Below are positions 45,401-55,700 of a stretch of DNA of 64,000 nucleotides, in pieces. Every line of letters begins with the position of its first letter. Within the stretch, counting starts at the first letter, position 1. A program made the position numbers and the translations under genes. The stretch comes from Luscinia megarhynchos (lineage: Eukaryota; Chordata; Aves; Passeriformes; Turdidae): the NCBI GenBank assembly GCA_034336665.1, contig CM067590.1, positions 956,483 through 1,020,482 of the forward strand. Direction: 5' to 3'. Under the pieces are notes generated by a model. That model saw only the letters and a program-made list of their open reading frames with translations, did no database searches and had not been told where the DNA came from.

Positions 45401-47035
45401 GGGTCCCTGGAATTGCCCAAGGCTGGAGGAGGGGAACTCCAGAGAAACCCTGGAGCTGTTTCCAGAGCCTGAAAGGGCTCCAGGAGAGCTGGAGAGGATT
45501 TGGGGTGAGGGATGGAGGGACAAGACACAGGGAATGGATTTGGGATGGGAATTCCAGTACACAGGGAATGGCCCCACACTGGAAAAGGAGAATTTGAGTG
45601 GGATACTGGGAAGGGATTCCTGGCTGGGTTGGAATTCCCAGAGCAGCTGTGGCTGCCCCTGGACCCCTGCAGGTGTCCAAAAGTTGGAAAAGGCAAATAC
45701 CAGGACAACCCTGGAGTTGTTTCCAGAGCCTGGAAGGGCTCCAGGAGAGCTGGAGAGGATTTGGGGTGAGGGATGGAGGGACAGGACACAGGGAATGGAT
45801 TTAAACTGGAAAAGGGGAATCTGGATGGAATTTTGGGAAAGAATTCCTGGCTGGGATGGAATTCCCAGAGCTCCTGGATCCCTGAGAGTGCCCAAGGCTG
45901 GAGAAGAGAAGCTCCAGAGAAACGCTGGGGCTGTTTCCAGGCTCCAGGAGAGCTGGGGAGGGTTTAGGAAAGGACTGGGGTTCCAGGACACAGGGAATGG
46001 ATTTAGGATGCGAATTCCAGTCCACAGGGAATGGCTCCAAACTGGAAAAGGGGAATCTGAGCGAGATACTGGAAGGAATTCCTGGCTGGGATGGAATTCC
46101 CACAGCAGCCCCCGGGTCCCTGGAATTGCCCAAGGTAGGAGGAGGGGAACTCCAGGGAAACCCTGGAGCTGTTTCCAGGCTCCAGGAGAGCTGGAGAGGA
46201 TTTGGGGTGAGGGATGGAGGGACAGGACACAGGGTATGGCTCCAAACTCCCCAAAAGGGGAATTAGGGTGAGATTTTAGGAAGGGATTCCTGGCTGGGAT
46301 GGAATTCCCAGAGCTCCTGGATCCTTGGGAGTGCCCAAGGCTGGAGGAGGGGAACTCCAGAGAAATCCTGGAGCTGTTTCCAGGATTTTGGGTGAGGGAT
46401 GGAGGGACATGGCACAGGGAATGGATTTGGGATGGGAATTCCAGGACACAGGGAATGGCTCCAAACTGGAAAAGTGGAATTTGGGTGAGATTTTAGGAAG
46501 GGATTCCTGGCTGGGATGGAATTCCCAGAGCTCCTGGATCTTTGGAAGTGCCCAAGGCTGGAGAAGAGATGCTCCAGAGAAATCCTGAAGCTGTTTCCAG
46601 GCTCCAGGAGAGCTGGGGAGGATTTGGGATGAGAGATTGAGGGACAGGCCATGGAATGGATTTGGGATGGGAATTCCAGTACACAGGGAATGGCCCCAAA
46701 CTGGCAAAGCGGAATTTGAGTGGGATACTGGGAAGGGATTCCTGGCTGGGCTGGAACTCCCTGATCCCCGGGAGTGCCCGGGGCCGGGCCGGACTTTACG
46801 CTCCAGCAGCGGGGCGGGGTGAAGCCGCCAGCGCTCCCCGCCCGCGGGACGGACCCGCCCGCCCATCCCAGCGCTCACCAGTGCGGCCCAGCTGCCGCTG
46901 GCCCTCGGCGCGCCGGCGGCGGTGCCACTCCTGCTGCAGCAGGTCCCCGGCCGCCAGCAGCGCCCCGCAGCTCAGCGTGTTGGTGAGCAGCAGCAGCCGG
47001 CCCGTGAACAGCGACCTCCAGGAGCGCCGGAGCAT
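42412..47035 (-). CDS. MPV17L2: Mpv17-like protein 2, mitochondrial inner membrane
   Basis: This Mpv17/PMP22-family membrane protein associates with the large mitoribosomal subunit and is needed for mitoribosome assembly in mammals. Four exons join in phase: 47035-46879, 44436-44266, 42753-42677 and 42597-42412, giving 196 residues (human 206). Exon 1 reads [20 protein letters not shown], a basic, hydrophobic mitochondrial-type N-terminus. Then come [39 protein letters not shown] and the family signature [25 protein letters not shown], then [29 protein letters not shown]. The C-terminal tail diverges from mammals, as expected. Introns 1 and 2 are filled by tandem arrays and intron 3 is 79 bases. 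Its place beside RAB3A matches human. Identity is firm. Confidence 0.95.
42775..43315. repeat. Minisatellite in MPV17L2 intron 2
   Basis: About fifteen units of 30-45 bp combining GGGAATGCCCCAAAAATGGG, GGAATTGGGGTGGGAA and, later, TTGCTGGGAAATGCCCCAAAC. Unit length grows from left to right, so the array has two unit families. Confidence 0.88.
43367..43627. repeat. Pure GGGAA (AAGGG) pentanucleotide array in MPV17L2 intron 2
   Basis: About 47 perfect GGGAA units from roughly 43390 to 43627, with a few interrupted units just before. One strand is purine-only for about 240 bases. Confidence 0.95.
43670..44150. repeat. Minisatellite with GGGATGGAGATCAGGG units in MPV17L2 intron 2
   Basis: About fifteen units of 30-34 bp: TTTGGGATGGAGATCAGGG followed by TAAGGTTCAGGGAT, alternating with a GGATGGATTTCAGGGAAAGG form. 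It ends about 115 bases from exon 2. Confidence 0.88.
44520..46785. repeat. CR1-derived tandem satellite in MPV17L2 intron 1
   Basis: About ten units of roughly 200-260 bp. Each contains GGGATGGAGGGACAGGACAC, AATGGCTCCAAACTGGAAAA, GGGAAGGGATTCCTGGCTGG and GTTTCCAGGCTCCAGGAGAG. The order and wording match the 3' region of avian CR1, so a CR1 fragment appears to have been amplified in tandem. The units fill nearly all of the 2.4-kb intron. Confidence 0.85.
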
Positions 47036-47059
47036 CCTGCGGGCCGGCCTCTGTCCCAG

Positions 47060-48670
47060 TGCTCCCAGTCAGAGCCGGCCTCCCAGTGACCGCCCCGCCG
47101 TCTGCCCAGTTCTGCCAGTTACGCCCCCAGTGCCCCCACAGCCCCGCCTCGACCCACCCAGTGTCCCCAGTGCTCCCAGTGCCCCCCAGTGCTCCCAGTG
47201 TCCCCCAGTGCTCCCAGTTAGAGCCGGCCTCCCAGTGACCGCCCCGCCGTCTGCCCAGTTCTGCCAGTTACCGCCCGCAGTGTCCCACAGCCCCGCCTCG
47301 GCCCACCCAGTGTCCCCCAGTGCTCCCAGTGCCCCCACAGCCCCGCCTCGACCCACCCAGTGTCCCCCAGTGCTCCCACAGCCCCTCCTCGACCCCCACC
47401 CAGTGTTCCCAGTGTCCCCAGTGCTCCCAGTGTCCCCAGTGCTCCCACAGCCCCGCCTCGACCCCACCCAGTGTCCCTCAGGGTCCCTCAGTGCCCCCCA
47501 GTGCTCCCAGTGTCCCCAGTGCTCCCAGTGCCCCCCAGTGCTCCCAGTGTCCCCAGTGCTCCCAGTGCGCCACAGCCCGCCTCGACCCACCCAGTGTCCC
47601 CAGTGCTCCCAGTGTCCCCCAGTGCTCCCAGTGCCCCACAGCCCCTCCTCGACCCACCCAGTGTTCCTCAGTGTCCCCCAGTGTCCCCAGTGCTCCCAGT
47701 GCTCCCAGTCAGAGCCCGCCCTCCCAGTGACCGCCCGCCATCTGCCCAGTTCTGCCAGTTACGCCCCCAGTGTCCCACAGCCCGCCTCGACCCCACCCAG
47801 TGTCCCCCAGTGCTCCCAGTGCCCCCATAGCCCCTCCTCGACTCCATCCACTTGTCCCCCAGTGTCCCCAGTGTCCCCCAGTGCTCCCAGTGCAGCCACA
47901 GCCCCGCCTCGACCCCACCCACTGTCCCTCAGTGTCCCCAGTGTCCCCAGTGTCCCCCAGTGCTCCCAGTCAGAGCCGGCCTCCCAGTGACCGCCCCGCC
48001 ATCTGCCCAGTTCTGCCAGTTACGCCCCCAGTGTCCCACAGCCCCGCCTCGACCCACCCAGTGCCCCCAGTGCTCCCAGTGCCCCCAGTGCTCCCAGTGT
48101 CCCCAGTGCTCCCAGTGCCCCCACAGCCCCTCCTCGACCCCCACCCAGTGTCCCCAGTGGTCCCAGTGCCCCCCAGTGCTCCCAGTGTCCCCCAGTGCTC
48201 CCAGTCAGAGCCCCGCCCTCCCAGTGACCGCCCGCCATCTGCCCAGTTCTGCCAGTTACCGCCTCCAGTGCCCCCACAGCCCCTCCTCGACTCCATCCAC
48301 TTGTCCCCCAGTGCTCCCAGTGTCCCCCAGTGCTCCCAGTGCCCCCCAGTGTCCCCCAGTCCAGAGCCGCCCCTCCCAGTGACCGCCCCATCATCTGCCC
48401 AGTTCTGCCAGTTACCGCCCCCGGTGCCCCCATAGCCCGCCTCGACCCACCCAGTGTCCCCCAGTGCTCCCAGTGTCCCCCAGTGTCCCCAGTGCTCCCA
48501 GGTGCCCCCACAGCCCCTCCTCGACCCACCCAGTGTCCCCCAGTGTCCCTCAGGGTCCCCAGTGCTCCCAGTGTCCCCAGTGCTCCCAGTGTCCCCCACA
48601 GCCCCTCCTCGACCCCCACCCAGTGTCCCTCAGGGTCCCTCAGTGCTCCCAGTGCTCCCAGTCCTGACCC
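47060..48670. repeat. 1.6-kb higher-order minisatellite upstream of MPV17L2
   Basis: The basic module is about 10 bp (CCCAGTGCTC and CCCAGTGTCC). A longer block, with CAGAGCCGGCCTCCCAGTGA and CTGCCCAGTTCTGCCAGTTA, recurs six times, starting near 47067, 47217, 47708, 47969, 48204 and 48358. A CCCCGCCTCGACCCACCCAG module separates the runs. It begins about 25 bases upstream of the MPV17L2 start codon. Confidence 0.9.
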
Positions 48671-48839
48671 ACCGGGTGCCCCCCGCTCACCCCCGTTATC
48701 TCCGCACCCCTCCACTTACCCCGCTGGGTGCCCAGCGCCCCTCCCCGGACACCACCCCGGCTCCCGGTGCCTCCGGTTGCTCCCAGTCCCTCCCCAGTTC
48801 TTCCCGTGCCCCCCCCCCGCCACTACCGGGCGTTACCGC

Positions 48840-48900
48840 CACCCGCACGCGGAACTGGGCGTGTCACGTGACAGCAACGACTTCCGCTTCCTGGCGCCGC
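48840..48900. promoter_or_regulatory. Promoter-like element with E-box palindrome and ETS sites
   Basis: GTCACGTGAC, a perfect USF-type palindrome, lies near 48862-48871, with ACTTCCGCTTCCTG (two ETS-type cores) just after at about 48880-48893. This combination is typical of TATA-less housekeeping promoters, including mitochondrial-protein genes. It may be the true MPV17L2 promoter or the start of an unrecognised plus-strand unit. Confidence 0.5.
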
Positions 48901-49130
48901 CATGACACCTACCGAGGCACAGGGCGCCGCCATGACAGCTACCGAGGCACAGACCGCCATGACACCTACCGAGGCACAGGGCGCCGCCATGACAGCTACC
49001 GAGGCACAGGCCGCCATGACACCTACCGAGGTACTGCAGGCCGCCATGGCAGCTACCGAGGCACAGGCCGCCGCCATGACACCTACCGAGGCACAGGGCG
49101 CCGCCATGACAGCTACCGAGGCAGCAGCTC
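48892..49130 (+). repeat. 30-bp minisatellite with a Kozak ATG in each unit
   Basis: Eight units spaced 27-30 bp apart alternate between ATGACACCTACCGAGGCACA and ATGACAGCTACCGAGGCACA, mostly preceded by GCCGCC. ATGs lie at 48902, 48932, 48959, 48989, 49016, 49046, 49076 and 49106, all in one frame, and the frame stays open to 49336. No protein family is recognised. Confidence 0.85.
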
Positions 49131-49621
49131 GCCCGGGGGCTCGTGGTGGGGGTGAATGGGGATGGTCCAGGGGATCCCCGCGGTGCCCCAGCCCTGCCCC
49201 GTCCCTGACACCTCGGTTTTGGGGAGCTGTCGTGGCCTGGGGATATCCCTGTGGGGGTGGCCGTGATGGAGGTCAGCACTGCTCTCCCCACTCTGCTGGT
49301 GGCATTTGGGTCCCCCAGGTGTGGGGATGCTGCTGAGACGCTCCAGGCTGTCCCCAGAGCCTTCAGAATTCTTTGAGAAGCTTCTCTTTGGAGCTTGAAC
49401 ATCAGCTCTGTGTGATTTTGGTTGTGGGGTTTTGGATGTTGCTGCTCCTCGCCCTGGGAGTTTGTCACTCCCAAGGACATCCTGGTGGGAATGTGGGGGC
49501 AGCAGGGACAGCTCTGGCTGTGAGCTGGAGACAGAGATCCCCTCACTAACGGGTGTTTGTCTGCCAGGATTGCTGTGGGGCAGAAAGGCAAAAACACTCA
49601 CCAGCTTCTAAAACCATCAGC

Positions 49622-49627
49622 TTTATT
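49622..49627 (-). terminator. DUS3L poly(A) signal
   Basis: TTTATT on plus is AATAAA on the DUS3L strand, 87 bases after the stop codon. Confidence 0.8.
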
Positions 49628-49713
49628 CCAGCTGCCAGAGCAGCAGAGGAGCCCTGCTCCTGCTCCCCAGCCCATCCCAACTCCTCCTGACGCAGGACAG
49701 GGCCTGGCCAGCC

Positions 49714-52700
49714 CTATCTGTAGGAATTGGCCTTGTGCTTGGGCAGGAAGGTGAAGCTGGGCGGGACAGGGCCCAGGAGCAGCTCGCTGGGAGAAAGAAT
49801 CAATTAGAGAATTAACTCAGAGACCTTAAAACTCATCCAGTGTCATGGGCAGGGACACTCCCATTACCCCAGGGTGCTCCCAGCCCTGCCCAGCCTGGCC
49901 TTGGACACTGCCAGGGGAGAGAGACAGCAACAAACCCAAACCCAGGGAGGGCTCAGTGCTCAGACACAACCCTGTGGCTCTACAGGGGCCCTGCCACATC
50001 CCTTTTTACATTTAAATGAGATTTATTACCTGATTTTGATCCAGTCATCCACGTTCTGGCTGGCCATGAGGGTCTCCAGGTAGTCCCTGCCCAGGTAATA
50101 GGGCGGCCTCTCGTTGATTCTCTGAGGTAGATGCTCTAATAATCCAACTGGAATGTACCTGGAATAAAATGAAATGTGACAGCAGTGAGCACTAGGGATT
50201 TATTAATTACTGTTTAGGGATGCTGCTGGCTGGGCAGCATTACCTGCACAGGAAGGAGAGCCATTCCAGCAGGAATTTCCTGGTTTTCTCCACTCCCTGA
50301 GTGTCTGAGCCCCAGTGCTCGAGGCCATAGTTGGTGAAGTCCTTGAGGATGTCAAATCTCTCTCTGGAGGAGATATCCCAGTGTCTCTGCTCCTTGATTT
50401 CCGTGAAAAGCCAGGGTTTGATGAGTGCCCCTCTGCAGCCAAAAAAAAGGAAAGGGATTGTTATTCCCATCACTGGTGCTCCTGAAGATTTGAGACGCTT
50501 TCCAGCACTGATCTCCCAGCCAATTCTGCTTTAAATCTCCTTTTCCATTCCAACAAGAAGTTCCAACTGCTACAAATTGAATTTACCCATTTTCAGAGTG
50601 GTTTCACTGAGAGGAAATTCCATGCTTTGGGTTTGTTTAGGGATTTTTTTAGTTGTTTGTTTTTTTCCTCCTTTTGAACCACCAGAGCTCAGGAGTGAAG
50701 GGAAACACAGACACTTGCCTTGCAATCATGATTCCAGAAACTCCCATCTGCATGGCTCGATTTGCATCTTCATAGGACAAAATATCCCCATTTCCTGCCC
50801 AGAAAGGAGGGAGAAGCCAGAGGTCAAAGTGATCCGTGAGGACAAGTCAAAGTGAGCTAATCCAGGCATGGGATAAAATTCAAAATGGACACAATGTCCA
50901 AGAGCCAGATGGTCCAAAGAGGCTCCTGGTTTGGATTCCCAGGGATGTTTCTCTGATGGATGTTCCCTTACAAGGAAAAAAGGAGTTTTCTCCTCTCTTC
51001 TCCTTCACTCTCAGCTCATTTTCCTGAAGGTTTAAGGGTTTTGTGCCACAGGGGCAAGAAAACACTTTTAAAACCTGAGTAATTCGTGTCCCTTCCCTCT
51101 GGTACATCAGCAACACCAGGGATGCTCCAACCTTTTCCCCATGCTAAGCATCCTTGGGAACTTGAGGATTTTTCCCCATTTTTGAAGGAATTTGAAACGA
51201 AATGTGTAAGAGCCTAAAATGAGGGACGGGAACTCCAGGCTGGGCTCTTTAAAATGCTGTTTGTTGTATTTAAAATGCTGTTTATTGTATCCAAATGATG
51301 CAGCACTGGATTCCAGAGGAACACCAGGCCTTTCCACATCATCTCTGAAGCTTCAGAGGAAACTTATCTCCTGACACATATTATCTGCTAACGGGCCATC
51401 TTTAAACAAGCTGGGGCAATCATCTTTATCTTTCCACAGCCCATCCTCCCTCCAGGAGATATCTCCTGTTAATGGCCATTGAGTCCCAGTGCATGGCTGA
51501 TAAAATTACATCATCCCACTGGGAGATGCTCCAGACAGGGGAGGAGCCAAGCCTTTCCTACCCAGATAAAAACTGAGATTTTGGGCAGCAAGTTTCCATC
51601 TTTCCACTGGATTCCAGAGGAAAACCAGACCTTTCCACATCATCCCTGGAGCTTCAGAGGAAAACTGCACCTTCTACAGGAGCACTGCTCCAGCTGAACC
51701 ACATCTGCCACTGCAGGAGGATGCAGCCACCATGGAATGGGACTGCTGCCAACACCCTGACTGACTGACGGGTGTCAGCTTGGATTCTGACTCTGGCAGT
51801 GCTTTGGGATTGTTCTTTGTAATACTGCATTTCTATTTTAATTCTCCTAGTCAAACTGTTATTCCTATTCCCACATCTTTGCCTGTGAGTCTCTTAATTT
51901 CAAAATTATAATTTGGAGGGAGAGAGTTTACATTCTCCATTTCAAAGAGAAGCTTCTGCCTTTACTGGCAGACACCTGTCCTTCAAACCAGGGCAGACAG
52001 CCCGTCCTCCCTCCAGGAGATATCTCCTGTTAATGGGCCATTGTTAAAGATGATTGCCCCAGCTGGTTTTTATCTTCCCACAGCCCATCCTCCCTCCAGG
52101 AGGTATCTCCTGTTAATGGCCATTGAGTCCCAGGGCAGGACTGATAAAATTACATCATCCCACTGGGAGATGTTCCAGCCAGGGGAGGAGCCAAGCCTTT
52201 CCTACCCAGATAAAAACTGAGATTTTGGACAGCAAGTTTCCATCTTTCCACTGGATTCCAGAGGAAAACCAGACCTTTCCACATCATCCCTTGGACCTTC
52301 AGAGGAAAACTGCAACCCTGCTTCAACTGAACCACATCTGCCACTGCAGGAGGATGCATCCATCATTGAATGGGACTGCTGCCAACACCCTGACTGACTG
52401 ACGGGTGTCAGATTGGATTCTGATTCTGGCAGTGTTTGGGGATTGTTCTTTGTAATACTGCATTTCTATTTTAATTCTCCTAGTCAAGAACTGTTATTCC
52501 TAATTCCCACATCTTTGCCTGAGAGAACCTTAACTTCAAAACTATAACAATTTAGAGGGAGGGGGTTTAGATTCTCCATTTCAAAGAGAAGCTCCTGCCT
52601 TTCCTGGCAGGACACAGCAGGACACAGCAGGAGGGGCAGCCCCACGTACCGAAGAGCGGCATGGGGCGGGCGAGGCGCGCGCACTCGGCGATGTAATCCC

Positions 52701-55700
52701 AGTCTGCGCTCCGCGTGTACCGCTGCTCCCGGGACCTCCCGTGCAGCTGTGGAGACACCAGGGACCCCCTGCTGGGCAGGCAGGCAGGGGCAGGGGGGCA
52801 CAGACAGCAGCATGGGGAAAGGAACCTCGGGAGTGGCTCTGGGATCGCCCTCGGGGTCGATCTCGGGGTGTGCAGGTGCTGGGTGAGGGATTTTTTTGGA
52901 TCCAGCTCTGGATTTACAGAGTGGGTGATGTTTGGGTATTTGTGAGCCAGAGGAAGAAGTGGCTCCCCCCAGGGAATGCACTGTGGGCCAGAATTAATCC
53001 CCCCTCACAAAGAGCTGATCCCACATTTCCCGCTCCTGACTGGGAGAAACTTCTGCTCCAGAGCGCTGCAGGAACCATCTGTGGTTCCCTCATCCCTGGG
53101 AGGGTCCAAGGCCAGGCTGGGCAGGGCTTGGAGCACAGAATCATTGTGGAATCACAGAATTCATAGTGCAAAGTGTCCCATGGCTCATGGTAGGATGGGA
53201 TCAGCTTTAAGGTCCCTTTCCCAAACCATTCTGGGATGCCATGACCATGGACCCAAAGCTCAGGAGCAGGGAAAACACTCTCTGCACCTGAATTTTCCTC
53301 TTATTCATTTATTTTAGCAGAGGACACTAAAAGGCAGGGGAAGGTCACCCCCATCTGATCTCCAGGCCACCAGCCCCACCCGTGTCCCCCGTACCGTGAC
53401 CATGGACGCTCCCCACTCCCGGATCCTGGGGATGATTTTGTGAGCCACGTTCACCTTTTCCTGCACCCCAGTGCGAATCTTCACTGTCAGTGGGACATCC
53501 AGCACCTGCAGAGGTGGGAAGGTGAGGCCAGGCAGGACTGGGCTCCAGCAGCTCAGCTCCAGGTGCTCCGACTCACCGAGTTCATCCCGCGGACGATCTG
53601 CTCGAACTTGTTGGAGCGAGTCATCAGAGCACAGCCTCCTCCCTGAGGGACACAACATGGCACACTCAGGGCTTTCCTCACAGTGGACACTCCTTGGAGC
53701 TGCTCAGGTTAAGCTTGGAGCATCTCAAAGTTAGGACAAAGTGGATCCTTCAACCAAAAAAAAAACTCCAGAGTGGTTTTTTCCTCCCAGATCCCGCCAC
53801 CATTCCCTGCTCCTTGAGCAGCTTATTCCCCTTCTCACTGAGATCTACTGCCCATAAATGAACTGGGAGCTCTGGATCAGACTGGAAAGAGCAATCAGGC
53901 AGCAGGGGATGAGGGAAAAGACAAGGATTCATGGAAGGAAAACACATCACATGTGGGGTTTTTGTGGTCGGACGGTCGCAGGACAGACTCAAAAGCTTTA
54001 TATATTATGTTGTTCAGGTTAGTATTTTATTATAGGGTGTGGGTATAAGAGAGAACTTAGGGAGAGGTTAGAGCAAGGGAGAGATGAGAGAAGAGAGGAG
54101 AAGAGGAGAAGAGAGAGATTTTCTGTTTTACAACACAGTAAGCATTTTTCGCTGATGAATATTACAATTTTCAATAACCAATCTAACACAATATACTAAT
54201 TTCCTAATATTTGCATGCAACCTATAGAATTCCCTAAATTACCATGTTTTATGGCTTTCTTATCTGTAACCCTCATCTTCAAACCTTTTCTGCCAGGCAT
54301 AAAGCAAAATGTCTGTTAGCTCTTTGGTATTTGTGGCATTTGGTATTATCTAAACAAAGGAAGAAAACTCAAACCTTCACATAACTATTTTCAGTGTCTG
54401 TATCAAAAACTGCCAACATCTCTATTTCATCTATTGTCCCAGAACTACTTGCTAGGCATTCATATAATTTTGATATTACCTCCCCAACAATCACAGAACT
54501 TCTCACCTTCTTGTAGACCAGGTCAATGGGACACCCGACGTTGATGTCAACAAAATCCACGCTGATCGTCCTGTTGAGGAGCTCTGCACACTTGGTCATG
54601 GTGTCTGGAAAGGCTCCCTCCAGCTGCCAAAGGGAAGCAGCTTCCCTGAGTTCCAGGGGCAGCTCTTGCCCTGGGAGGTGAGCTGTGGGAGGGTTATGGG
54701 GTGGTGGCACTCGCCTGCACCCCGAAGATGTCCTCGGTGTGGTGGCGCTTGAGCAGAGCCCACTCGGAGGACTGGCCCTGGAGCAGGTTGGTGCACACAG
54801 CCATCTCCCCACAGGTGACATCTGCCCCAAAACGTTTGCAGATCCGTCGGAAAGGGAGGTTTCCACACTGCCAGGCACAGCAGGGACAGGGATTGTGAGA
54901 TCTGCTCTGTCCCAGCTGTGAATTTTGGCACGAGGATGGAGTTACCAACCTACCGTGGTCAGAGGAGCCAGGTAGAGCTTGCCTTGGATGTCCAGCTGGA
55001 AAACAGGGATGGAGGCTCAGGTTAGCAGAGCTGCAATGGTTTTTGTGGAATCACAGAATGGTTTGGCTTGGAAATGATTTTAAGGATCCAGTTCCATGCC
55101 CTGCATGGGCAGCAACACCTTCCACTATCCCAGGGTGCTTCAAGCCTGTCCAGCCTGGCCTTGGACACTTCAGGGATGAGGCAGCCACAGCTTTTCTGGG
55201 AATTCCATCCCAGCCCCTCCCCACCCTCACAGGGAGGAATTCCTGCCACATGTGAGCAATGCCCTGCCCGCCTCTCCCAGCTGAAGGATCCCCAAGGGGT
55301 TTCTCTTCCATCTTCCCATGCAAAATCTCCACCACGGGATCAGGACACAAGGGACTCTCACCTTCTTCTTCTCACACGGCCGCAGCTTCATGATGTCTTC
55401 ATCTGTCAGTGGGCCCAGGGTTGGGATGGAGGGAGCACCCTCAGATCCTCGGGAATTTGGCAGGGCCTCAGGTTTGGGATCACCCTCAGCCCCTTGGGAA
55501 TTTGGCAGGGCCTCAGGTTTGGGATCACCCTCAGCCCCTTGGGAATTTGGCAGGGCCTCAGGTTTGGGATCATCCACTCAGCCCCTCTGGGAATCTGGCA
55601 GGGTCTCATGTTTGGGATCACCCTCAGCCCTTTGGGAGCTCTGCAGGGTCTCATGTTTGGGATCACCCTCAGCCCTTTGGGAGCTCTGCAGGGTGTCAGG

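Noticed and set aside
44451..46878. Long frames on both strands in MPV17L2 intron 1
   Set aside because: They follow the unit length of the CR1-derived satellite and show repeat translations only.
47069..48905. Frames rich in Pro-Ser-Val-Gln-Cys or Gly-His-Trp-Glu upstream of MPV17L2
   Set aside because: They are translations of the CCCAGTGCTC minisatellite.
54369..54878. Minus-strand frame that continues DUS3L exon 6 past its end
   Set aside because: It reads through the gtgaga donor into the solo LTR. The donor, the phase and the next exon (GGGCALM) show the exon ends at 54507.
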